Source of the DNA: Pseudo-nitzschia pungens
Lineage: Eukaryota > Bacillariophyta > Bacillariophyceae > Bacillariales > Bacillariaceae
Assembly: GCA_037355855.1 (NCBI GenBank)
Contig: CM074760.1
Location: 3,588,501 to 3,652,500 of the forward strand
Reading direction: 5' to 3'
Length of the DNA: 64,000 nt
In this document: one piece after another, positions 32,088 through 40,837 of the stretch
Numbering within the stretch: the first letter of the stretch is position 1
How the letters are laid out: each line of letters starts with the position of its first letter
Translations under genes and position numbers: made by a program
Notes under the pieces: generated by a model
What the model was told of the DNA's origin: nothing
Databases searched by the model: none
What the model saw: only the letters and a program-made list of their open reading frames with translations

Positions 32088-32850
32088 CTAGTACTAATTG
32101 TAGCTAAGACTTGGGGTATGTAGATCTGGTACTAATCCTACTGGAAGGGCCTAGCATTCTGTCTAGCATCCTGTTTAGTATCGCCTTTTTGGTTCTTCAG
32201 TTCCGTTCTTATCTTAGCATCCAACATATCTTATTATTTAGGGCTGTTAAGAGTTGGGGTATGTAGATCTGGTACAAATCCTACTGGAAGGGCCTACTAG
32301 CACCATTCTGTCTAGCATCCTGTTTAGTATCGCCTTTTTGGTTCTTCAGTTCCGTTCTTATCTTAGCATCCAACATATCTTATTATTTAGGGCTGTTAAG
32401 AGTTGGGGTATGTAGATCTGGTGCAAATCCTACTGGAAGGGCCTAGCATTCTGTCTAGCATCATGTTTAGTATCACCTTTTTGGTTCTACAGTTCCGTCC
32501 TTATCTTAGCACCCTGTATCTCTAATAATATATGGGGGTGCTAAGACTTGGGGTATATAGATCTGGTACAAATCCTACTGGAAGGGCCTAGCATTCTGTC
32601 TAGCATCCTGTCTAGCATCCTGTCTAGTATCCCCCTTTCAGTTCTACAGTTGCGTCTGTATCTTAGCATCCTGTACATCTTATAATATTGGGTTGCTAAG
32701 AGTTGGGGTACGTAGATCTGGTACAAATCCTAATGGAAGGGCATAGCTATAAAATGCACCATAATCACACGCTGACGGGACATTTACCGGTACAACTCCA
32801 CACGCTTTACCGGAGCGCCAATCTTATCGTACGGTAGTAAGATACTTTTA
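32088..32850. repeat. Satellite, ~147-bp unit, second array
   Basis: Unit marks TTGGGGTATGTAGATCTGG start at 32111, 32254, 32403, 32548 and 32703, giving periods of 143, 149, 145 and 155 bp. The array ends in the same ATAATCACACGCTGACGGG tail as the array at 13654-14150. 32851-32910 is AT-rich and unassigned. Confidence 0.88.
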
Positions 32851-32910
32851 AAATGTACTCTACTACGAAGTCATTCAACAAAAAAATACTACTTCGTACT
32901 TCGTAATGGT

Positions 32911-33004
32911 TGCGAAATGCTGTTGTGCTCCTATTGACGTGATTAACGCATGTATTACAATAAGAGTGAGGTTATTCACTAGTTGCTAGGGATTCAGTCT
33001 CACA
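32911..33004 (-). repeat. Copia-3 3' LTR (94 bp)
   Basis: Identical to 47221-47314. The pol stop codon (32972-32974) lies inside it. On the element strand it is preceded by the purine-rich GCGGGGTGG. Confidence 0.9.
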
Positions 33005-35076
33005 CCACCCCGCACTTGCAGAATCGGAAGAGTCGAAAAAAGACAATTTTTGAGAATATAGTAAATCTTCGAGAGGATTCCGATTGCAAGTGGAGAAAGT
33101 CATGTTATGGACTGTATGGGGGTTTTGGTTTGCAGGGGGTGTGAAGGTAGGTTTTACGCGTCCCATGAACACGTCAGAGTGTTCATAGAATTTAGTACGG
33201 CCGGTGGGTTTGCTCAGTGAGTCACTGTAGTTCTCATCAGATCTTGTTTCCACAAAGGTGATAAACTCATCTTCTGTCCATTGGAGGATAACAAAGTGTT
33301 TCATTTCAACATGTCGTGTGCGGCGTGTGGGTTGATGGGCATTTGCCATTCTGCATCCACCATGGTTGTCAGCTATGATTGGGGTGGGTTTTGTTTGGGC
33401 AATCCATAGTTCTTCGAGGATCCACCTGAGGTAAAGGGCTGCCTTGCCTGCGTCTGCCATGTTGGTGAATTCTGCTTCTGTTGAACTTTGGGCAATGGTG
33501 GGTTGTAGGCGTGTTCTATAATAGACAGCAGCACCCGCCAGCATCATAATGACGCCGCCCATCGATCGGCGGTGTATACGGTCAGATGCCCATGTAGTGT
33601 CACAGGCGCCATGCACTTGTAGTGGGTGGTGGTGGTGTGCAAATTTGGCAAGGGCTTCCGGGGATGAAAATGGTTGTGGGAGTGGCATATCAGGGAGGTC
33701 AGTACGGGGCTCGGGGCGCCAGTACGTTAGTCCTTCTGTCTTGGTGGCAAGTAGGTAAAGGAAGATCTGTTTCACTGCTTCATAGTGGATTTTTGCTGGA
33801 TGGTGGGAGTGTTGACTGAGGGTGATGACTGCAATGGAGATATCGATTCGGCAAATCGTAAGCGCGTAGATTAGTTCACCTATACATTGTCGGTAGCTGA
33901 AGCCCATCTTCTGTTCTAGTTTGGTGGCTTCATATGGGTCTTCGGGGCCAATTGTGGTCTGTAGCTGCTTTTGGTATTGTGTTGTTTCATTCATAGGCGT
34001 CGGACGAGATCGCGTTCGGGCATTGGTCCATCCATAGTGTGCAGTGATCTTTTCAATATAAGTCTTGCAGTGGAGGTGGTTGTAGTGTCTTGTTTGGTTA
34101 ACATGGATGCCGTTGAATTTTCTAATGGTGCCAAGAACATTAAGGGGGTTAGTCATACGGTTTTGAATTTGTTCACGAATTTTGTCACATACTTTGGGAT
34201 CAGCGTTAGCTATAAGGAAGTCATCCACTTGTCGGAGGATGAGGGTGAGGCCAGAGTCGTCATGCTTGTAGTATAGACAAGGTTCATGGGTAGTGTGTTT
34301 GAAGCCTAGTTCTTCGGTGATCATCTTGGATATGTATTTGTCCCATAGGCGGGGTGATTCAGGGTGTCCCTGAAGCGCTTTCTGGACTGGAATAACATGT
34401 CCTATGGGAATGGGTTTGCGTCCCAGATGTTCAGTCCACCACTGATGGAATGGAGGATCTACTCTCATATAGAAGGGGCTTTTGGGGGCCGGTGCTTCAG
34501 CGAAGGCATTGCCGACGTCGTAGCCGACGCAGATAAGGTTGAGAGCTGCAGATAGAGCCCATGTGAGGCGATGGACTGGTTGTTCAACACATGCTGCATA
34601 GGTTTCCGCTAAGGTGACGGCTTTGCCATAGCGTTTGCCGCCATTGCAGGTGCCACGGGATTTTGGAATGGTCTGTCCCGTGAGGGGGTCTTCTTTATAG
34701 AGATAGGTCCACACCCAGGGGAGGACAGTCATGTGAGGTTCGGGTGGTATAGGGTTACCGAACATGCCGACCTTATGGTATCGGTCAAGCTGTTTCCATT
34801 CAGAACGGAGGAAGCCATCCCATTCAGGTGTGCCTTGTAGCTTTCGACGTGTGAGTTGGGAGATATGTATCGATTTCTTAACAGCCTCCGGGGAGTCAAT
34901 GGGTAGGGGCCATTGGTGTTTCTTGTCCCAGAGATCTTGTCCTTGGTTGATATTGTGGAGGTGGTGGGCAATAACGTTGAGTTGGTCGGCTTGGAGGGTC
35001 GGGACGCCTTCGCCACTCAGGGCGAAGCCGGTTAGCGAGCCAAAGGTGATCTTGATGTTAACTTTATGGTTCTCGC
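32972..35076 (-). CDS. Copia-3 pol, C-terminal part (reverse transcriptase, RNase H)
   Basis: Continues the frame of 40838-43648 across gypsy-3. It opens with the end of a possible PDZ-like module, then RT with VGYDVGNAFAEA (first catalytic Asp region) and ILRQVDDFLI (the YVDD box, here QVDD). RNase H has GACDTTWASD, SSTEAEF, IIADNHGG and DSLSKP. The frame is open to TAG at 32972, inside the 3' LTR. Both halves are undamaged, so copia-3 may have been coding-competent until gypsy-3 landed in it. Confidence 0.9.
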
Positions 35077-35398
35077 TGTTACGGTCTAGAGTAGAATTTC
35101 GGAGTAGTATGAAAATTGTGAATGTTTAGATACTTTACGAGATGTTGTTAAGCGAATTGAAAATAGAAACATATAAAATTTCGAGGTCGCGAGCATAGCC
35201 ACACTTTGGCATGCTCTGCCATAAATGTTGATTCATTGTCGGTTCCCACGATTAGGCATATATCCTAATCTGGGACTCGACCATAATAGTTCGAATACAT
35301 ACTGAAATGTATTCATGACTGAATATATAATATTCGATTCCCATATGGGATTCGATTAATTATTCAATCGTGACTGCTAGCTGCGCTAGCCCGTCACA
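35077..35398 (-). repeat. Gypsy-3 3' LTR (322 bp)
   Basis: TGTTACGGTCTAG...CCCGTCACA; pairs with 40516-40837. Preceded on the element strand by ATGGGGCACTA. Confidence 0.93.
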
Positions 35399-35428
35399 TA
35401 GTGCCCCATGATTAAGCAAATCCCATAC

Positions 35429-38400
35429 TTAAGCTGACCAATGGATTGCCGAACTGTCGACAGCGTCCGTTGGGGGTTCTTTGTAAGGTGTTAGCTTACA
35501 TATGTTAACTGTTTCGATGACCGTTGGCGTCTTCTGAATTTTAACGGTACCATTGTCATGGACTTGGGCAATAGTAAATGGTCCTGTCTTGCGTGGCTGC
35601 AGTTTGTCTGGATCTGGTTCTTGAATCCATACCTTCTCGTTGGGTTGAAAGGTATGTTCCTTGCGCTTGGCGTTATCTCTGAGCAGAGCCTTGTTGATGC
35701 CTTGCTGTCGAAGCTGCTGTAGAGCTAGCAGATTCGAGGTTAGTGGTAGATCAACCAGCATGTCCCGGCTGTATACTAGAGACCCTGGAGATGCTTGGAG
35801 AGCTGCATTGACAGCACATCTGGAAGCATGCATACAAGTCGCGAGGGCATTATCCATTAGCTGACTCGCTCTGGTGTTGACTTGCGGGGGATTCACATGG
35901 ACTAGAACTCTGAGGATATCAGCAACTGTATGATGGACTCTTTCACAGATGGCATTTGATTGGGGATTCTTCACTGTAGTTGGAACTGATTGGATTCCAT
36001 ATTGCTTGAGGGTAGTCTGGAATTCAGCTCCTAGGAACTCTCCACCATTGTCATGGACACACCGAATGGGTCTTGGGTATCTTGAGAGCCAACAGTTCTT
36101 GAATTGGTCTGATACATGCTGAGCTGACTTGTCTCTAATTCTGATGATTTCCAGAAGATTCGTAACTGGATCAATACAGGTTAGGGCTTTGAAGTTGTAG
36201 TTCTTGCCCTGAGCTGTAATCTTCCAAGGACCGATGAGATCAATGTGTACTTCATAGAATGGGGACAATGGCGCTTCTTTTGGTGGTAGTTTGCCATATT
36301 GGGAGTTCTGGTTCTTGTATTTGATGCAATGGTCTGGGCATACATAAGACTTGCATAAACTGGTTAGATTATCAGCGTAGAACCGGGCTGATATCCTCTG
36401 TTGTAATCTGGTGGATCCACAATGACCCAACAGAAGATGATACCATTTGATGGTATCATTAATAAGGGATGCTGGTATATAGATTCTCCAGCAGTCAGGA
36501 TTGGCTTGATTCGCGTAACAAAGTATCTTGTTGCCTTCCAATTCTTGGTAGAAGAAGGCTTTCGATTGAGTCTTAAACTTGATGGTTGGGTCCTTCTGTT
36601 GATGAAGATAGATGTTGGAGTAGTTCACCGGGCATTCCATATCTTGGTTGTTTGGAAGGTTGATAAGACACTCATTGTTCAGCAAACAGGAGTATAACTC
36701 CTGATCTGCGTCATTGCATAAGTGCTGAAATAGGTTGGGGAACTCTGCTAGAAACAGTTCTTCATCTTGCTTGGGGACTTCAAGTTTAAGAAAATCAATA
36801 AGAGTGCCCTTACCAAGGGCTTCTTTCTTCCCCACTGTAGGTGGATCCATCCGGGGGAGTCTGGAGAAGGCATCAGCAAGAACATTCTTCTTGCCTTCAA
36901 TATAGGTGAGGTTGACACCAAATTCTTCTAGGAATAGTCTCCATCGGAGGACTCGTTGGACTGAAAGGGTCCGGAACGTAAGGTTCTTGTGGTCGGTGTA
37001 TACGTTGATAACACCACCAAGTAGCATTTTTCGGTACTCTTTGCAACAGAGTACAACGGCGAGGAGTTCTTTCTCTGTAGTAGTATAATTCTTCTGGGCA
37101 TCAGATAGTTTCTTGGACCAGTATGCAATGGGCTTGCCATCTTGTATTATGGCAGCACCTAGCTGGAGGTCTGAGGCATCAGTGTACAGTTCAAAGGGCT
37201 TGTTAAGGTCCGGATAGGTGTTCAGCGCATCTGCTGCCACCATTGCTTTCATCTCTTGAAAGGCTTTGTCTTGAGCTGGTCCCCAAGTGAAGGCTGAAGG
37301 AGCTTTCCTTTGCTTGGCTTTGATGGTAGCTGCTTGAGGAGTTTGCTTCTTGGGGGTGCCGGTGATATCAAACAGTGGTGCGAGAACATGAGAGCGGCGA
37401 GGCCACATATCTCTATAGTATCCTACTGCTCCAAGGAATGACTTGACTTGGGTCACAGTTCTTGGTCGGTCCATGTGGAGGATTGCTTCTATCTTCTTTC
37501 TCCATGGCTTAACTGCTGTAGGAGTCATCCAGTATCCAAGGAAGTCAGTCTCTTGTACAGCCCAGTCACACTTGAGTGGGTTGCACTTGAGTCCATTTTG
37601 ATTGAGCCGGTCCAGTACCTTGTCTATGGTCTTCATGTGGAGGTCAAAGGATCCATCGGTCCATATACCAATATCGTCAATATAAACAGTGCAGTCAGTG
37701 TCTTGTAGGATATCTTCCATGAGTTGCTGAGCAACATCTGGAGAGACTTTGACACCCATTGGCAGTCTTTGGTACTCATAGCAACCATAAGGCGTTACTA
37801 TGGTACAGAGTTTCTTGCTTGCGTCATCCAGTTCAAAGCAGTAGTATTGCATGGACAAGTCGATTTTTGTAAAGTGGGTATACTTGCCACGCTTGTTCAT
37901 TATGTCTTGTATCCTTGGTATGGGATAAGGTCTGCGCTCAAGGAGTTCATTCAGTTCTCTGAAGTCTGATACCCATCTAACTCTGTTGTCTTTCTTTGGG
38001 ACAATAAAGGTAGGGAATGCCCATTCAGCCGGTCCAGTGCATCGTTTGAGTACTCCATCGTTACATAGATTCTGGAGTTCCCTTTTGAATAGGTCTTCTC
38101 TTTTGTATGCAACTGGATAAGGCTTCTTGTGTATGGGCTTGGATCCGGGCTTCAGTCTTAGAGATATCTGCTTGTGTGGATACTTCCCTAGTTCGCCGTT
38201 GAAGACATTAGGATACTTGTTTAGTATTGCTTGGAACTGTTGCTGCTCTGTTTTGGACATGTGGGACTGTTGTTGTGCAACTGTCGATGGATCTGTTTCT
38301 TGGTAGGCTCTGTCTAAGATGACTTTGGACTTGTATGGATTTGCGAAGGATAGTTCATCAGCAAAGAGTTCAGCGTCTTCCAGTTCTTCCATGAGCATGG

Positions 38401-39346
38401 TGTGGTTGTCATGGTACAAAGAGGTGTCCTTCATAGGAATGGTTCGGTCCATCCACTGAACTGCTCCTTCTTTGAATAGGAGATCGATCTGCGCTAGGTG
38501 GAGGAAGTCCCTGCCTAGTATCAAATCATATTTGCAGTTCGGGGAATGGAAGAGCCTTGCCTCTTGTTGATCTATGGTGTAGTTGCCAAACTCTTGTAGT
38601 TTGAGGTTCTTCATGATGATGTATTCTGTAGTATCGAAGCTTCCATTCGCTGTAGTGGTTAGGACCTGGTGCTTGCTTCGAGTCGGTATGGTGCCAAATG
38701 GTAGGGCCCGTTTGTTAATTAGTGTTCCAGAAGATCCACTATCGAGTAGTGTGAGTAGTGGTCTTGATGTCGTTGGTATGCCTTGTATGTACTGTACTGT
38801 AGTTAGTAGAATAGGAGCCACGTTGCTCTTATTCGGGGATGCCTGTTCTGTTGGATTTCCAGCAGTCGACAGCAGCTTTAAATAATTTTGCTCCAGCACA
38901 CCTCCTTTGGTGTAGTCTTTGGAGTTTTGGGTGTTGCAATAGAGATTTTTGGCTGTACCCGTGGACCAATTTCTTGCCAGGGGCAAGAGTGGTCTATTTA
39001 TTGCTGCTGTCTGATCGATTGAGTGAATCGATGATGCGTTTGTACCCTTGGATCGATTCGGTTGTTTTCGATTCGGATCCATGTTCGATTGGTTCTCTGT
39101 AGCAGAGAATCGAACTGTTTTAGTTGTTGCTGCGTTTGCAGGCTTTGCTGAGCTTTCAACAGGAATACTCCATCCTGTAGGTTCCTTCCCTTCTTTCTCT
39201 GGGAGATCTCCTCCATGCGTCATCCCAGACAGCAGGGCTGTGCTGGCATCCAGGTCCCGGGGAGCTGGAGGCACGGTGATTGCTGGTTTTGGTGAAGCCC
39301 GGGGCTTCTTGGTAGGCCTGGGGCCTTGGAGATTCAAGGGAGCCAC
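35429..39346 (-). CDS. pol: Gypsy-3 pol, ~1305 aa
   Basis: Open polyprotein. In order: Pro/Arg-rich N-terminus; aspartic protease LLDSGSSGTLI; reverse transcriptase with VYIDDIGIW (YIDD); RNase H with LYTDASD, TEKELLA, YTDHKN and ADAFSRL; integrase zinc finger (H...H...CPDHC); integrase core with HIDLIGPW, VHDNGGEF and NAICERVHH; and a GPF-like C-terminal module (RKTGPFTI). The frame opens before any ATG (first start-like codon GTG at 39346) and is in the -1 frame relative to gag, overlapping its end. Synthesis by -1 frameshifting from gag is therefore more likely than independent initiation. It stops 30 bp before the LTR. Confidence 0.92.
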   Translation of the reverse strand: MAPLNLQGPRPTKKPRASPKPAITVPPAPRDLDASTALLSGMTHGGDLPEKEGKEPTGWSIPVESSAKPANAATTKTVRFSATENQSNMDPNRKQPNRSKGTNASSIHSIDQTAAINRPLLPLARNWSTGTAKNLYCNTQNSKDYTKGGVLEQNYLKLLSTAGNPTEQASPNKSNVAPILLTTVQYIQGIPTTSRPLLTLLDSGSSGTLINKRALPFGTIPTRSKHQVLTTTANGSFDTTEYIIMKNLKLQEFGNYTIDQQEARLFHSPNCKYDLILGRDFLHLAQIDLLFKEGAVQWMDRTIPMKDTSLYHDNHTMLMEELEDAELFADELSFANPYKSKVILDRAYQETDPSTVAQQQSHMSKTEQQQFQAILNKYPNVFNGELGKYPHKQISLRLKPGSKPIHKKPYPVAYKREDLFKRELQNLCNDGVLKRCTGPAEWAFPTFIVPKKDNRVRWVSDFRELNELLERRPYPIPRIQDIMNKRGKYTHFTKIDLSMQYYCFELDDASKKLCTIVTPYGCYEYQRLPMGVKVSPDVAQQLMEDILQDTDCTVYIDDIGIWTDGSFDLHMKTIDKVLDRLNQNGLKCNPLKCDWAVQETDFLGYWMTPTAVKPWRKKIEAILHMDRPRTVTQVKSFLGAVGYYRDMWPRRSHVLAPLFDITGTPKKQTPQAATIKAKQRKAPSAFTWGPAQDKAFQEMKAMVAADALNTYPDLNKPFELYTDASDLQLGAAIIQDGKPIAYWSKKLSDAQKNYTTTEKELLAVVLCCKEYRKMLLGGVINVYTDHKNLTFRTLSVQRVLRWRLFLEEFGVNLTYIEGKKNVLADAFSRLPRMDPPTVGKKEALGKGTLIDFLKLEVPKQDEELFLAEFPNLFQHLCNDADQELYSCLLNNECLINLPNNQDMECPVNYSNIYLHQQKDPTIKFKTQSKAFFYQELEGNKILCYANQANPDCWRIYIPASLINDTIKWYHLLLGHCGSTRLQQRISARFYADNLTSLCKSYVCPDHCIKYKNQNSQYGKLPPKEAPLSPFYEVHIDLIGPWKITAQGKNYNFKALTCIDPVTNLLEIIRIRDKSAQHVSDQFKNCWLSRYPRPIRCVHDNGGEFLGAEFQTTLKQYGIQSVPTTVKNPQSNAICERVHHTVADILRVLVHVNPPQVNTRASQLMDNALATCMHASRCAVNAALQASPGSLVYSRDMLVDLPLTSNLLALQQLRQQGINKALLRDNAKRKEHTFQPNEKVWIQEPDPDKLQPRKTGPFTIAQVHDNGTVKIQKTPTVIETVNICKLTPYKEPPTDAVDSSAIHWSA

Positions 39347-39653
39347 ACAAGTTCCCCATCGATGTTCCTTTCTGTTCTTCCACCATGATTGGCATGGTAT
39401 TCTTCAATCGCCGCATTGATATGGGCTTGGAAGGTCTCGTTGCTTCCGGGAATCATGAGGGCCTGAGTGTGAGCATGGAAGGACTCAGTTGGTTGGTTGC
39501 TTCCGGAGCCCTTGTTGTAGTTCTTGGAAAACCGGTTCTTTGGGCACTCAGACCAATCATGATTATGGCCTGGGATTCGACAGGGGTTGGATTTCTTTTT
39601 GTTGTTGTTGTTGGACCCTTTGTGGTTCGAATGGGAGTTGCGCTTGCGAGAGC

Positions 39654-39687
<34 letters not shown>

Positions 39688-40395
39688 CGAGCGCTTCTGC
39701 TGTTTGTTGTTATTTCTGTTGCTTTTCTTGTTGGCTTGACGCTCGTGACAGCTCATGTAGTCCACGATGTGTCGGACTGTCGTGTCTTCTTGGATTCCAC
39801 TGTGCATCATGCCATAGCTTTCGATCCATGTAGAGGGAAAGGAATGGAGGAGGATGGTGAGTTTCTCCACTCTCGAAAGAGGCGCACTGCTTCCTTCTAG
39901 TTTTTGGGTGTATTTCATGAGTATAAGAATGCGCTCAGCATGTTCCTTGCATGTAACTGATGGCGTCTTTCGGCATTCGTGGCTTCGAAGATAGGTGTGC
40001 ATGATGTCCCGGGCATCTTTGGCATTGCAGTAGAGCTGAGTGAAGTCAATGAAGGCTTGCTCATATCCCCCAATTTCATCTTGGGAGTATTGGAATTCTT
40101 CGGGATTCAATGGGTCTTTGATCATGTCGTTCCATTTGCTCTGGGCGTCTGTGGTGAGACAACGTCCGAAGTGGGTTAGGTAGATGTCAATTGGCAATCG
40201 AAGGTAGCTGGCAGCATTCCTGAATGACTCCTCCACAAAGAGCAGTTCTTCCAGGCCTCCTGTCTCTGTGAACAGAGGGACTTTCATGCTGTCGGTTCGC
40301 TCCTCATCGACGTTGTACAGGGTGAAGAGCTTGGGCTTGGTCCGATCGAACGAGCTCTTGTAAGTAATAGGGGGCTCTCTGTAGATGCCGGACAT
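39334..40395 (-). CDS. gag: Gypsy-3 gag, 353 aa
   Basis: Starts at ATG (SGIYREPPITYKSSF) 120 bp inside the 5' LTR boundary. A helical retrotransposon-gag body (YLTHFGRCLTTDAQSKW, QLYCNAKDARDIM) is followed by a long Asn/Lys/Arg low-complexity stretch coded by GTT-rich DNA (about 39650-39720) and one zinc-binding motif, CRIPGHNHDWSEC, a variant of the CCHC knuckle seen in other stramenopile elements. It ends ...ELVWLP; the last codons overlap pol in the -1 frame. Confidence 0.9.
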
Positions 40396-40515
40396 GTTGC
40401 TTGTTGGAGATACAAGGTGCCTCTGTTGTTGAGGGTAAGGGTTGTTTATTCGATTGTTTTTGTTTCAGTACTGAATTCTATTGTTTCTACTGTAAAGCAC
40501 AAACAGTAATTACTG
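40396..40515 (-). other. Gypsy-3 leader with palindrome at the primer-binding position
   Basis: Short leader between LTR and gag. CAGTAATTACTG (40504-40515) is a perfect palindrome abutting the LTR; counting the first LTR base it is 14 bp (40503-40516). No TGG-type tRNA site is present. Confidence 0.75.
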
Positions 40516-40837
40516 TGTTACGGTCTAGAGTAGAATTTCGGAGTAGTATGAAAATTGTGAATGTTTAGATACTTTACGAGATGTTGTTAAGCGAATTGAA
40601 AATAGAAACATATAAAATTTCGAGGTCGCGAGCATAGCCACACTTTGGCATGCTCTGCCATAAATGTTGATTCATTGTCGGTTCCCACGATTAGGCATAT
40701 ATCCTAATCTGGGACTCGACCATAATAGTTCGAATACATACTGAAATGTATTCATGACTGAATATATAATATTCGATTCCCATATGGGATTCGGTTAATT
40801 ATTCAATCGTGACTGCTAGCTGCGCTAGCCCGTCACA
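40516..40837 (-). repeat. Gypsy-3 5' LTR (322 bp)
   Basis: Pairs with 35077-35398, with one visible substitution. Followed by the second CTCGC. Confidence 0.93.

Larger units (their letters stand above)
35077..40837 (-). mobile_element. Gypsy-3, LTR retrotransposon (Ty3/gypsy), nested in copia-3, TSD CTCGC
   Basis: Minus-strand element, 5761 bp, with 322-bp LTRs that differ at one visible position (near 35356 / 40795) and a CTCGC duplication at 35072-35076 and 40838-40842. Gag and pol are both open. It is only distantly related to gypsy-1 and gypsy-2. Confidence 0.95.

Noticed and set aside
39650..39720. GTT-repeat tract as a separate microsatellite feature
   Set aside because: It encodes the Asn-rich stretch inside gypsy-3 gag and is described there.
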